Source of the DNA: Typhlomys cinereus
Lineage: Eukaryota > Chordata > Mammalia > Rodentia > Platacanthomyidae
Direction of reading: 5' to 3'
Assembly: GCA_023101885.1 (NCBI GenBank)
Contig: JALPQD010000137.1
Span: 3,286,001 to 3,350,000, forward strand
DNA: 64,000 nucleotides
Each line of letters begins with the position of its first letter. The first letter of the stretch is position 1. Below the pieces are notes generated by a model, which made no database searches, was not told the origin of the DNA, and worked only from the letters and a program-made list of their open reading frames with translations. A program made the position numbers and the translations under genes. This document shows, piece by piece, positions 1 to 10,754 of the stretch.

Positions 1-78
1 AGAAGCAATCCTGGATGATTCCCAAGGTCACCCTTGGTTCTCCACACACAGTGCCCTCCGACATACACATGCACATTA

Positions 79-80
<2 letters not shown>
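1..80 (+). mobile_element. 3' part of the abundant tRNA-headed SINE (older subfamily)
   Basis: The window opens inside a SINE body. The markers GATTCCCAAGGTCACCCTTG and CACAGTGCCCTC are shared with the full copies, for example at 14180-14460. Confidence 0.8.
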
Positions 81-133
<53 letters not shown>

Positions 134-141
134 TGTGTGTA
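80..141 (+). repeat. (TG)n microsatellite
   Basis: About 60 bases of near-perfect TG dinucleotide directly behind the SINE tail. It probably grew from the SINE's own 3' end. Confidence 0.95.
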
Positions 142-205
142 TTCTGTAAAAAAAAAATCATGGAGGGATGCAGCTTTGAATTTTATCCCCAGAACAGCAG
201 GGGCA

Positions 206-243
<38 letters not shown>
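206..243 (+). repeat. (TAA)n microsatellite
   Basis: About twelve ATA/TAA units in an AT-rich stretch. The rest of 244-865 shows nothing recognisable. Confidence 0.9.
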
Positions 244-865
244 TAGTTTCTAAGTACCTTTTCTGAATGATCACATCAAATGAAGGTTCAATTAATCTTA
301 CTGTTGAGGTGACTTGGCCGGTGCTTTGTAAAGAGGCACGGGCGTTTTTTACTCCAGGGAAACAGCCTTCCTTCAGTGTGTTCTGCTCTGCAGATTCTGC
401 TCTGATGCCAGAGTTTCCCATTCAGCTATCTTCATGTTTGATGTGCTCAGCATTTTCTATACCAGACTGATAATGAGGGAGATAATTTGTATGCTTTGAC
501 TTTTTCCACTTTGAACAAAAAGCTCCTGTGTTCTTTCTGGAACATTGGTTTAAACCTCGTCTGTATCTCCACAGAGGTTTTATTGATGAACCATTTTAAT
601 CTCCCACTGCAAGGCATACAATTTACAGAATTGTGTTACAAATTATCCCGTTAGGGAGATAGGTGGTGAAAGGTTTGGGACTTTAGCACCAACATTTAGT
701 ATAAATCTGATTTACATTGGTCCTCAATAAATAAAGCACTGATTTGAAGAAATGAATACATAAAAAAACACTTTCTAAGGAGGGAAGTATCAGAAAATCT
801 CCAGTGAACTGAAGATATGAATAGAGTTTTCTGAACTAAAAGTATAAACATAATTTAAAAAACAG

Positions 866-1650
866 CAAAGAATCTGAATAGATATTTCTCCAAAAAATAT
901 GCACATCAACAAGCATGTGAAAAGATGTTAAACATCATTAGCCACTGAGGAAATTAAAATGACAATGAAACACTAGTTCACACTCACTTTAACGGCTTTA
1001 ATAAGAAAGACATGATAAAAGAGGATAAGTAGAAAAGTTGGAACTTTGATACAATGCTAATAGGAACATAAAATGATACACCTCTTTGAAAATCACTTTG
1101 ACAATTCTTTAAATGTTACCCATAGAATTACTACACGATTCAGCAGTTACAATCCGATGTATAGAACTGAGAGAAACAAAACTATGATGTACACAAAAAC
1201 TTATATGCAAATGTTCACAGTAGCACTATTTGTGATAACTACAAAATAGAAAGAACCCAAAATGCTCATTGATTATTAAGTGGATAAATAATAATGTATC
1301 ATGTAATTAAATATTTTAGAGCTACTACAAGAAACAAAGTGGGCCAGAAAATGATTCACTGGGTAAAACCTCTTGTCCCACAAACCTGACAGCTTGAGTT
1401 TGATCCCTGTGACTACATGAGTGAACCGAGAAAAATGACTCCACAAAGTTGTCTTCTGACCCCTGCTTGTGTGCCACAGCATATGCACACCTGCGTTCAT
1501 GCACATATACACAAATAACAACAAATAGAATTTGATTAAGCAAGAAACGAAATACATGCTATAACATACTACAACATGGGCAAACCTTGAAAACATTTTG
1601 CTAAGTGAAGGAAGGTGTTTATGAAAGACCATGAATTACAGATGTTCTTG
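866..1650 (+). mobile_element. Old L1 3' end (ORF2 C-terminus/3' UTR), interrupted by a SINE
   Basis: From about 866 the sequence follows the familiar end of mammalian L1 ORF2 (AGATATTTCTCCAAA; the AGCACTATTTGTGATAACTA region; TGGATAAATAATAATG). It resumes at 1531 (CATGCTATAACATACTACAACATGG, CTTGAAAACATTTTGCTAAGTG). It is heavily mutated with no open frame. A tRNA-type SINE sits at about 1339-1530. Confidence 0.8.
1339..1530 (+). mobile_element. B3/B4-like SINE inserted in L1
   Basis: A diverged tRNA-derived head (GGGCCAGAAAATGATTCACT; AGCTTGAGTTTGATCCC as B box), then the AGTTGTCTTCTGACC body and a CACA-rich tail. It splits the L1 copy. Confidence 0.65.
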
Positions 1651-1929
1651 GACCTACCAGGGGACTATCTCCCACTGAATCATTGTCAGTTGAAAATACT
1701 GTCAACTAAAATTGCATTTAATATGCTGAAGAGACCAAGCATCACAGCCTTATCTAGCTCATATTATACATGATCACTTACAGCTGGGCAAAACTACCTA
1801 GTACAAAGCCTGTTGTATTACAAAGTACTGAATACCTTGTACAACTTGGTAAAAATTGTAGAAAAAGTGAAAGTGAAAAAGCAGAATGGTTATATGGATA
1901 TATTAGTCTGGTTTTTGCCTTTCAATTTC

Positions 1930-2052
1930 TTCTCTTTCTCTGGTCTTGTTATGTAGCCCAGGCAGGCCTCATGGCAATCACACTCAAAGCAATGCCTTTA
2001 CAGTAATCTCCTAAATACTGGAATTATAGATATGAGCCACCATGCCTGGTCA
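1930..2052 (-). mobile_element. B1-like (7SL-derived) SINE
   Basis: The reverse complement reads as a B1/Alu-type monomer: CCAGGCATGGTGGCTCATAT..., then the TACTCAGGAGGC-like and CCTGGGCTACATAACAAGA-like segments. Diverged. Confidence 0.7.
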
Positions 2053-2253
2053 GGATTCCTCCCTCTCCCTTCTTTCTCTGTGCATGGAACCCAGCGCCTC
2101 ATGCATAATGCCAAGTGCTACTCCCTCCCTCAACCCTGAGTATACTTCTGATCCATTGTAAATGTGAAAAATTATAAGTCAAACTGAAATCAGCTAGATA
2201 GTCATGAGGAAAAGAGGCAAGCTTACAAGGTGACTAAAAGCTGGTACATTTGC

Positions 2254-3790
2254 TAGCCGGGCATGCGCAGTGCTTGTCCTCTGGACCGCTGGGCTTTCCC
2301 GCCCTTGTCTGGCCTTAAAGGAAGCCTGTGCCTACTGCACTGGCTCAAGTAGACAGAGAAAAGATCTATCAGTGGATCAACAAACTGTCCAGTCCTGAGA
2401 CAAGGGAAAATGCTTTGCTGGAGCTGAGCAAGAAGCGAGAATCTGTCCCTGACCTTGCACCCATGCTGTGGCATTCATTCGGTACTATTGCAGCACTTTA
2501 ACAGGAAATTGTAAATATTTACCCATCTATCAACCCGCCTACCTTGACAGCACACCAGTCTAACAGAGTTTGCAATGCTCTGGCATTACTGCAATGTGTG
2601 GCGTCACACCCAGAAACCAGGTTAGCTTTTCTTGCAGCACACATCCCACTTTTTTTATACCCCTTTTTGCACACAGTCAGCAAAACACGCCCCTTTGAGT
2701 ACCTTCGACTCACTAGCCTCGGAGTTATTGGGGCCTTGGTGAAAACAGATGAGCAAGAAGTAATCAACTTTTTGTTGACAACAGAAATTATCCCCTTGTG
2801 TTTGCGTATAATGGAATCCGGGAGTGAACTGTCTAAAACGGTTGCCACATTCATCCTCCAGAAGATCCTCTTAGATGACACTGGTTTGGCTTATATATGT
2901 CAGACATATGAGCGTTTTTCCCATGTTGCCATGATATTGGGTAAAATGGTCCTGCAGCTATCCAAAGAATCTTCTGCCCGTCTGTTGAAGCATGTAGTAA
3001 GATGTTACCTTCGACGCTCAGATAATCCCAGGGCGCATGAAGCACTCAGACAGTGCCTCCCTGACCAGCTGAAGGACACAACCTTTGCTCAGGTGCTAAA
3101 AGATGACACCACCACGAAACGCTGGCTGGCACAACTGGTGAAGAACCTGCAGGAGGGCCAGGTCACCGATCCCCGGGGTATTCCCCTATCCCCTCAGTGA
3201 TCCTCCTCTGTGTGCCCGCTGTTTCCCCCCAGTTGGGGAAAAAAGGTGGAGCTTCGAGGAAAACAGCTCAGGTCTTATTGTTGACCAGGAACAGACAACC
3301 TCATGCTGAACCATACCTGAGAAAGGGGCAAGGTGCCCCCCACTGAGCGACATGTGTGGACTGCCATCAGGCTGCCTGAGGACCTGGACTGCCTCTGCTG
3401 TTCCCAGGAAATGGGCCCCTGACCCAGCAGTCTGCCACCCCACAGCCCCAGAAGGGTGTCAACACCAGCAAATGCTGTAACTGCAGCATGCCCAAGATGA
3501 CCCTGCTCCCCCACCTCTGCCAAGCCACTGGAAGAGCTGGAGCCAGTGGTGATAGCAGCAGCACTCTAAAGCATGGCGAGCACCTGGGACCAAGCCATGT
3601 GGCATTATTTTTACTTTGCCTTCTTGGAAGACTCAAGATGTGTCTCTTAATTCTCTCAGTATTTGTTTACTTAGTTTTTGTTTTTATTCTCAGAGAGGTG
3701 TGTTTAATGGACACAAGCTGTAGTTTTCAGCAAAACTTTGTCAATTGGCACTGTTTACAAGTTTGTTAGCTGCATAAGCTCAATAAAAAA
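2254..3790 (+). pseudogene. CNOT9: Processed pseudogene of CNOT9 (RQCD1)
   Basis: An intronless copy of the mRNA for CNOT9, the conserved CAF40 subunit of the CCR4-NOT deadenylase. From 2325 to 3200 the frame follows the family protein ([11 protein letters not shown]..., later [20 protein letters not shown], ending [11 protein letters not shown] and TGA at 3198-3200) with a single in-frame stop, TAA at 2499-2501, replacing a Leu codon. The start region around 2305-2324 is disrupted and I find no matching ATG. GC-rich sequence from about 2254 looks like 5' UTR. A 3'-UTR-like stretch runs to an AATAAA at about 3781. The 3' end is inferred: no clear poly(A) tail or target duplication was found. 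Several missense changes versus the recalled human protein (for example Ser to Leu, Leu to Arg) fit a non-functional retrocopy. Confidence 0.93.
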
Positions 3791-5130
3791 TTGGTCTGGG
3801 CATTACATCCCCTCTGGCAGGCCAATAGCTGCATCAGGCTGTTGGGCAGAATGGGCAGCAGGGAACAGATGTAAAGCCGAAGGACAGCAGGGACACCCCC
3901 TTCACCCCCCCCACCCCCACCCTGCCTGTTTGCCTCCTCCTGTTCTCTTGCTCCCAGTCCTGGCTGCTGTAAGGATCTTTAACTTGTTTCTGGCTTTAGC
4001 TGCTAGCTTTTTCCAAATCTCAGTGCTTTTCCTTTTTTCTCATTTCTCTCCTATTAAACTTTAAACAGACGTCTTAATTCATCCAACTATCCTGAAAGGA
4101 TATTGTTCGGAGGCAGGAAAGGTTACAGGTCTTCACGTCTTCAAAGGTAAATTTCCCATATAACTTTGAAACCCTAGAGTCACTTGGGATTAAGGTGATA
4201 GGCTACCTGGTTCCTTCTGGTGTGAGTTTCAGCAGTGCCATCTCTCCTTATGATTATACTTAAAACAGTATTAGCTGAATGAGTTCCTTTGGCTTTAAGA
4301 TGGAGGGCTGGATGCTGCTTGCTCCTACTTTTTTTTTCTTTTGATACTTTTCTTTGGTCTATGGAAATTATAGAGTTAACAATTTAAAGTATTTTTCACT
4401 TGGTCATATTGTGTCAGAATTCCCCTCTAACTTGAATCTGTGACCTAATGTAACTGCCTTGTTTTCTCCAACCCTTCCTATTGTTAGCACCTGCTCTTAG
4501 CCTCATCTCCAAGTTAGGATTTCTTGTCCAACTCTAGAGTGTTCATATCTCACACAGTCCGACAAGTTTGAGGAGGTTATATAAGGGGTAAGTAAGCTCA
4601 TAGAAACCTTAACAGAGGCAGTTTTGCCAAGCCAAGGGCTCTTTTCAGCTGACTTGCACAAAATGAGTCAGCCTTGTTACTTGGCTTCTGTCTCTAGAGC
4701 CCAGAAAAGTGGTAATAGAGTAATCAAGATGCAGAAAGAGTAGAGCAAGTACCTGCCTTCCAAGATGAAGAGGAAAATCAGCTCTCAAACCTGAAAAGGA
4801 GAGGTTTTGGAGAAAGCAGAGAATTGTATTAACTGAAGAGATGTCTCGACTCCTTAGTCCACAGCCTGTGGTGACCTGGAAAGTTCAAGTAGCATAACCC
4901 TGATTTTTGACAACCACCTTCCTGCCCAGCCAAAGTTTCTCATTCCTACTCCACTGTGGAAACAGCTGAGGTCCAGGGCCTTGCTCCCTGGAAAATTCTC
5001 CATCTTTCGGTGCATTGGCCATATTACTGTGCCAATAGTGTCTTAATTCTTGTCCCATCTATTCTCAGCTGTATTAGAGCAGGATATCATGTGATCATCC
5101 AAACAGTTAAGAACAAATCTAAGTTGGGGT
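3791..5130. other. Unique intergenic DNA, no gene seen
   Basis: No open frame, exon-like block or clear repeat in about 4100-5040. There is a short C-rich run at 3898-3925. The stretch 3791-4080 might still be CNOT9 retrocopy 3' UTR, ending near ATTAAA at about 4052. Confidence 0.5.
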
Positions 5131-5275
5131 AGGGAATGAGATAGCTCAGCAGATAAGGAGTCTGCTCCCAGACTTGGTGAACTGAGTTTCTTCCCTGAAA
5201 TCGCATCTGGTAAAAAGAGAGAACTGACTTCCAAAAGTCATCTTCTGACTTCTACCTGTATGCTATGAGATGGAC
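5130..5275 (+). mobile_element. B3/B4-like SINE
   Basis: A tRNA-type head (AATGAGATAGCTCAGCAGAT) and the body AGAGAGAACTGACTTCC..., with TCATCTTCTGACTTCTACC. Old copy. Confidence 0.7.
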
Positions 5276-5278
5276 GTA

Positions 5279-5448
5279 TAAAGCCCTCCCCCTCCCCCCC
5301 TCCCTCCCTCCCCCTCCCCCCTCCCCCCCTCCCTCCCCCTCCCCCCTCCCTCCCCCTCCCCCTCCCCTCCCCCCTCCCCCCTCCCCCCTCCCCCCTCCCC
5401 CCTCCCCCCTCCCCCCTCCCCCCTCCCCCCTCCCCCTCCCCCTCCCCT
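5279..5448 (+). repeat. C-rich (CCCCCTCC)n low-complexity tract
   Basis: 170 bases of only C and T in units of CCCCCT/CCCTCC, with about eight consecutive perfect CCCCCCT repeats at about 5375-5432. The minus strand is G-runs separated by single A or AGG, an ideal G-quadruplex sequence. The plus strand can form an i-motif. Confidence 0.97.
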
Positions 5449-5719
5449 AAAATTTTTTATTATTATTATTATTTATTCAGTTGTGTGTGTGTGTAGAACC
5501 ACGGATGAATTCGGGAACCACCATGGACGCTGCCACCTCCTCCTTGTTTACTCTGCCCCGGGATTCACAGGCTCCGCCCTACCAGGACCAGAAGCGCAGG
5601 CTTCCGCCCGGCTTCCGCCCGGCTTCCGCCCGGCGTCTATACATGGGATCTGGGATCCGAACTACCAGGACCTTCTGCCTGCAAGGCAGAGGCTTAACCC
5701 CTGAGCCACCTCTCCAGCC
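5449..5719 (-). mobile_element. Young tRNA-headed SINE (GC-rich subfamily)
   Basis: Read on the minus strand: GGCTGGAGAGGTGGCTCAGG head with pol III A box, a B box resembling AGTTCGGATCC, then a GC-rich body (GACGCCGGGCGGAAGC, CTGGTAGGGCGGAGCCTGTG, CCATGGTGGTTCCCGAATTC), a CACACA stretch and an (ATT/AAT)n plus A tail. It has a triplicated 11-base unit (GGCTTCCGCCC on plus) at about 5604-5638. Both flanks are CCCTCC-type. Confidence 0.9.
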
Positions 5720-6320
5720 CCCCTCCCTCCCTCTTTAATTAGTTAATTAGCTAACAAAAATGACCACCAAAACATACTAGAACTACTAGGACTGACCTAG
5801 CCATGAGCTTGTTGCTCTTTGCTACTAGTGTGTGCAGTGTCAGGTCATATCCCAAACTTCACGTAAAGTCAGAAAAGGTCTATATTGGGGAGGATATCCT
5901 TACACATTTTTGAAGCCCCTCACCTCTTCCCTGCCCTAACTCACATGTAATCTTCCCCTCTGTTAAGGTTTGCCCTTAAAATAAGCCATATAGAATCCTA
6001 GTGATGTGAGAAGCCCACGTTCATTCCTTGACTATACCTTTGCCCTGAATTTTCTCGGGACCCCTGACTTTGGAGACCTCCCCAGCCTTCATCCTCCATT
6101 AAACAAACCTCACAATAACTAGGGCCAGGTGTATCAAGTTTCACTTACATGGAGTGATCAAAGTGGGGAGATCTAGAGACTAAACGTTAGGCTCAGACAG
6201 TGAGTGGTATATTGCTCTGGACTTCAAGTTGAGAATGCCAAGTACAGGGAAGGCTTTCTTAGAAGCTTCCTTAGTGCCTCACCAGTACAGTCCACCAGTG
6301 GTTTTTTAGTTGTTTGGTTT
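5720..6320. other. Intergenic DNA, nothing recognised
   Basis: AT-balanced sequence without open frames of note or a recognisable repeat. Confidence 0.4.
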
Positions 6321-6323
6321 GGT

Positions 6324-6435
6324 TTTTTTGAGATAATGTCTACTTTTGTGACCCAGGTTGGCTTCAAACTCACCATCCTCTGCATCGACCTTCTGAGTGT
6401 AAGATTACAAGCATACAACACCATACCCAGCTAGT
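6324..6435 (-). mobile_element. B1-like SINE
   Basis: The reverse complement resembles a B1 monomer: CTGGGTATGGTGTTGTATGC, AACCTGGGTCACAAAAGTAG. Diverged. Confidence 0.65.
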
Positions 6436-6607
6436 AGCCAAGTGTTATGAATCTCCTTCTCAGGTATCTCACCAACAAGGTAGATGACTACATATCATAA
6501 GAAGGAAACTTGGAGTTGACATCATACCTAGAAGCCAGACAAACGTTATTTTAGAATAGTCTGTATTGTTGGGGCCCATTCATCTCCCTTAAAAATTATT
6601 TACTCTT

Positions 6608-6785
6608 GGGCTGGAGAGATGGCTCAAGGGTTAAGACTCCCTCACAAGCAGAAGGTCCCCCTAAGTGTGCAAGGATTAAAGGCATGCACTACCGTGCCAA
6701 GTTTATACAGCCTTGGAAATTGCAGCCAGGGCTTCTTGTATGATAAACAAGAACTCTACCAACTAAGCTACATCACCAGCCCTTC
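6608..6785 (+). mobile_element. Composite: truncated tRNA-headed SINE head with B1/ID-like remnants
   Basis: Begins with a clear head (GGCTGGAGAGATGGCTCAAG, AAGCAGAAGGTCCC) cut off at about 6660. It is followed by antisense B1-like (ATTAAAGGCATGCACTACCG) and antisense ID-like (TCTACCAACTAAGCTACATC) pieces. The remaining 6785-7490 is unassigned, with a TAATAAATTCTTCC stretch near 7085 that may be an old LTR end. Confidence 0.55.
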
Positions 6786-7505
6786 TAGTTTCAGTATTTT
6801 TAATTGCGTGTATGTGAGAGAGAGGTGTAGGAAAAGAGGACCAGAAGTCATTCTTGACTACAAAGCAAGTTCAGAGACAACCACAGAAGGCAAAAATGAA
6901 GTATTAAATAAAATAGAAGACAAAATGAGGGTGCCTGCCCCTCATGGCACTCTGCATCTGCAGTCCGTGAGTTCTTGTCCAGCTCCTTGCCTCTCCTGGA
7001 TTTCATGCCTGGAATCCATGAGTTCTCCAGGGTGCTCTTGTTCTTCATAGATTCATGTCTGAGAGTGCCATTCTTTCTCTCCTCTAATAAATTCTTCCTT
7101 AATCCCCCCCAAAAAAGAAGATAAAATGAAAGATATTTTGTTAATAACTATAAAATTAATGAGTTATACTTAAGATGGGAAAAAGTTTCTTAAAAAAAAA
7201 CAAAACAAAACACAAAAAAACGAGTATCTGCATCCTTAGAAGCTGGACAAAATCAAGATGATGAAATCTGATCACTTCTTTTCCAAGGTCCTTTACCTAG
7301 TATGACCAGAATATTTATAAACAATTTGGTTTATTGAGAACAATGCCTGAGATCTTAGATTGATTTGGAAGAGCTAAAGTGAACAAAAAATACAAAACTG
7401 AGTAAACAAAGCCTCAACTTTAGGTCTTGAAGTGGACGCCGGAATATGTAAATTTCCCTTAGATTACCAATGGCCTTTCTACTTCCCTTAAAACCCTGTG
7501 TGGTG

Positions 7506-7726
7506 GGTCTGGAGACGTGACTCAGGGATTAAGCCTCTGCGTTGCAGGGGGAAGGTCCCAAGTTTGGATCCTAGACCCCAGAGCAGAGCCTGTGAATCCG
7601 GGGGCAGAGTAAACAAGGAGGAGGTAGAGACAGTCCATGGTGGTTCGAGAATTTGCCCGTGGTTTTCTACACGTGCACACATGCTCATACACACACAATT
7701 GAATAAATAATAAAAAAATTTAAAAA
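7506..7726 (+). mobile_element. Young tRNA-headed SINE, internally deleted
   Basis: It has the head (TCTGGAGACGTGACTCAGGG), then jumps from CTAGACCCC to AGAGCAGAGCCTGTGAATCC, lacking about 60 bases of the GC-rich body. It ends in the AATTGAATAAATAATAAA tail. Flanks AAAACCCTGTGTGGTG / AAAACCCTGCATGGTG (about 7490-7505 and 7727-7742) are the target duplication. Confidence 0.88.
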
Positions 7727-7797
7727 AAACCCTGCATGGTGAATTAAGGAAGACAGATTAACAGTGTACCTGCACCCCAGCTGGGTTATAACCTTTT

Positions 7798-8065
7798 TTT
7801 TTTATTATTCAATTGCGTGCGTGTATGTGTGTGTGTGTGCATGTATGTGTGTGTAGAATCACGGAAGAATTCGGGAACCACCAAAGATGCCTCCATCTCC
7901 TCCTTGTTTACTCTGCCCCGGGATTCACAGGCTCCGCCCTACCAGGACCAGAAACGTAGGCCGCCCCAGCTTCTGCCCGGGGTCTATACGTGGGGTCTAG
8001 GATCTGAACTCAGGACCTTCCGCCTGCAAGGCAGAGGCTTAACTCCTGAGCCACCTCTCCAGCCC
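7798..8065 (-). mobile_element. Young tRNA-headed SINE
   Basis: A full-length minus-strand copy with head at 8065 and A/T-rich tail at 7798. Target duplication CTGGGTTATAACCTTTT at 7781-7797 and 8066-8082. Confidence 0.92.
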
Positions 8066-8570
8066 CTGGGTTATAACCTTTTATGCTGGCAGGCTTGTTT
8101 TAATTTTCTTCTCAAAATGCTGCCCTCCAGTAATGCTAGCACCCAGTCCCATATGGTGGTCACAGCAACTGAGGTGATGAAGCTGGCAGCTCAGGGAAAG
8201 GAGACATTAGAATGTCAGAGTGGGCCTCCAGATCAAAGACCATTCAGTACAAAGACTTAGAGAAAGGAAAAATAATGATGTTAGAATGGAAAACAAAAGA
8301 CCAAATAAATGTGTGGAGGTGCTGACTCACTAAGATATACTTAGCGAGTCAGCAAGCATATTTGCAAACAATCTTTGCATCACAGCAGCCATGGAAGATA
8401 CTTGCTTTTTAGAACACTTCCACAAAGATGGATGTCTAGGACTTGTTTCAGCAATTGGTGATGTGAAATTTACTTAACTTTTGCTCACTGTTTCCACTTC
8501 TGGGGAGTTTTGTTCTGCTGTGTGTGTGTTTGCGTTGAACGTTCTTATCTTATCAAAAAATCGTAAGAAA

Positions 8571-8660
8571 CAGAACTGAAGATGTAGCTCAGTGTACAGT
8601 GCTTGCCTAGCATGTACAACACCATGAGCTTGGTTCCCAGTACTCCCCCATCTTCAAAAA
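8571..8660 (+). mobile_element. ID-like SINE
   Basis: AGATGTAGCTCAGTGTACAG...CTTGCCTAGCATG...GGTTCCCAGTACT followed by an A-run: the tRNA-Ala-derived ID pattern, diverged. Confidence 0.7.
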
Positions 8661-8667
8661 AAAAAAA

Positions 8668-8900
8668 GGCATAGGGATGGGGAGATGGCACAGTAGGCAA
8701 AGTGCCCAAGCATGAGGACCTGAATTTAGATCCCTATTGTCTATATAACGGCCAGGCCTGGTGTCACATGCCTATAAGCCCAGAGCTGGGAGCGGAGGGT
8801 GGGAGATAAGTGGATCCCAAGGGGTTCACTGAGTATCAATGTAGTCAATCAATGAATACCATGTTCAGTAAAAGATCCAGCCTCAAAAAAGCAAACAAAA
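8668..8900 (+). mobile_element. B4-like dimeric SINE
   Basis: A tRNA-type head (GGGATGGGGAGATGGCACAG, CATGAGGACCTGAATTTAGA) joined to a B1-like half (GGCCAGGCCTGGTGTCACAT...CCCAGAGCTGGGAG). Confidence 0.7.
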
Positions 8901-8902
8901 TG

Positions 8903-9030
8903 GCTCAGTGGGTAAAGGTGCTTGAGTTTAATCCCTTCCACATGGTGAATAGAGAAAACCAACTCCTGAATGTTGTCTTCTGTGCTGCATACACCTCCAT
9001 GCATGTGCACACACTGAAGAAATAATAATA
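8903..9030 (+). mobile_element. B3/B4-like SINE
   Basis: AATGGCTCAGTGGGTAAAGG head, a TGTTGTCTTCTGTGC body, a GCACACAC tail and a short (AAT)n. Confidence 0.65.
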
Positions 9031-9164
9031 ATAATAAAAGAATAAGATGAAGAGTTCATATGTCCAACTTGTGTGATATTTTTAATCTCTCTCTCCCTTT
9101 CTTCCTTGACAGTATGCTATATAGTTCAGCTAGTTTAGAACTCCTGAGTGTCAAAAACAAAAAG

Positions 9165-9275
9165 AAAGTGATACATGCCTATAATCTCAGGACTCTGGAG
9201 GGTGAAGCAGGAAGATCACAAGTTTTAAGGCCAGCCTAACCTACATAGAACTATTCCACCTCAACAATCCAAAAT
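9165..9275 (+). mobile_element. B1-like SINE fragment
   Basis: ATACATGCCTATAATCTCAG, GGCCAGCCTAACCTACATAG: a B1 monomer without its first bases. Confidence 0.65.
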
Positions 9276-9310
9276 GAGTAAATGTTTTACAAAGCAGCAA
9301 AAATCAAGAT

Positions 9311-9652
9311 AGCATCTTAGAGCTAAGGAGAAGGCATACTTGGTAAAGTGCTTGCTGTGCAAGCCACAGGGCTGAATTCACATCTCCAGCATCCACATAA
9401 AAAAGCCAAACATGGCAATGTACACCTGTTACCCCAGTGCTGGAGACAAAGACAGGAAGATCCCTGAGGTTTACTGGCCAGATAATTTAGCCTAATCAGT
9501 GAGTTTCATCTTTAGCTAGAGAACCTGTCTCAAAAAATAAGGTGGAAAAAAAAACCAAAAAAAATAAGGTGGAGAGAAATTGAATAATACACCAAAGGCA
9601 ATGTGTGAACTCTGGATGCAAATGCATACACACCTGAGTAGACGTGTATGTG

Positions 9653-9656
<4 letters not shown>
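9311..9656 (+). mobile_element. B4-type SINE, near full length
   Basis: It follows the B4 layout from head (AGAGCTAAGGAGAAGGCATA, GCTTGCTGTGCAAGC) through AAAAAGCCAAACATGGCAAT, CCCCAGTGCTGGAG, GATCCCTGAGGTTTACTGGC, and the end CTGTCTCAAAAAATAAGGTG. The AATAAGGTGG segment is duplicated. Confidence 0.82.

Positions 9657-9698
<42 letters not shown>
9657..9698 (+). repeat. (CA)n microsatellite
   Basis: About 20 perfect CA units extending from the B4 tail. The following 9700-10130 holds nothing recognised except a short ID-like antisense piece near 10035-10105. Confidence 0.95.
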
Positions 9699-9700
<2 letters not shown>

Positions 9701-10136
9701 GATACTTTTAACTTAATGTTTAGAAATCTGCCTGAATTCTTACCTCCTAAGTAATATCAAATGAGTTTCACTGATGGATTCTCATTTTATTTGCAAAAAA
9801 GAACTATAGAAGTTAGAACCATCTTATCATGTCATGAATTAAGTGATATAACATGTAGTATGTGCAAAGTGTATGACACAGTGAAAGAAATTTTAACCCT
9901 GCCATTCTAAAGAATGTATCTTAACTTTACAATGTCAGGACATTTGTCTAACAATAGGCTTCCTACTCATCAAACCACATTACTTCATCTGTAAGTATAT
10001 TATTGGGGTTTTCATTGTATTTATTTATTTTGTGGAGCCAGTGATCAAACCCAGAGCCTAGGACATGTGAGGCAAGTGCCCAACCACTAAGCTACACTTT
10101 GCTCCTACATTTCTTGTAACTGAAGAAATACTCAAG

Positions 10137-10343
10137 GGAAGTTTGACATTCACACTAAAGGATGCTCCAGGGAATGGGAGGGGGGAAGGAGAGGCACTGG
10201 TAGAAAGGAGGGAGGGGAGTGAAAGGAAGGGGAAAAAGGGAAGAGGGTGCAAGGGGGACTGGGGAGGGGCAGAGAGAGGGAGGGAACTAGGGTACCTATT
10301 AAGTTTGTATGATTGGGAAAAAAATAAATAAATATAATTTAAA
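10137..10343 (+). mobile_element. 5'-truncated L1 3' end with polypurine tract
   Basis: Contains a G/A-rich polypurine run (10178-10290), the motif GTACCTATTAAGTTTGTATG at 10291-10311, and an A-rich tail. The same motif ends a second short insertion at 40441-40549. A G-rich polypurine tract before the tail is typical of L1 3' UTRs. A short AAATACTCA flank at about 10126 and 10349 may be the target duplication. The L1 identity is inference from this structure. Confidence 0.65.
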
Positions 10344-10473
10344 AAATAAATACTCAGATGGAACATCACTAGAACAGTACATCTGATTGTTTATACATTG
10401 CATGATAGATTTCCTTTTAGAATGTGTCCCAATTAGCTATTAGACATAAATTTTAAATGCTCCAAATTGTTTT

Positions 10474-10754
10474 TTTTAATTTTTTTATTATTATTTATTC
10501 AATTGTGCGTGTGTGTGTATGTATGTGCGCGTGCATGTGTGTATGTGTGTGTGTAGAACCATGGACGAATCGGGAACCACCATGGACGCCTCCACCTCCT
10601 TCTGCCCCGGGATTCACAGGCTCCACCCTACCAGGACCAGAAGCGCAGGCCACCCCCGCTTCCGCCTGGCGTCTATTCGTGGGATCTAGGATCAGAACTC
10701 AGGACCTTCCGCCTGCAAGGCAGAGGCTTAACCCCTGAGCCACCTCTCCAGCCC
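10474..10754 (-). mobile_element. Young tRNA-headed SINE
   Basis: A full-length minus-strand copy. Target duplication TGCTCCAAATTGTTT at 10459-10473 and TGCTCCAGATTGTTT at 10755-10769 (one mismatch). Confidence 0.92.

Noticed and set aside
3800..5040. Possible extension of the CNOT9 retrocopy 3' UTR to an ATTAAA near 4052
   Set aside because: It could not be confirmed without the parental transcript. The earlier AATAAA at about 3781 was used as the tentative end.
5265..5450. 61-codon proline-rich frame
   Set aside because: It is only the translation of the C/T minisatellite.
7817..8260. 147-codon frame containing a repeated cysteine/valine N-terminus and a conserved-looking middle
   Set aside because: The same peptide appears at every antisense young SINE (for example 5481, 10457, 20929). 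It is SINE sequence and not a gene family.
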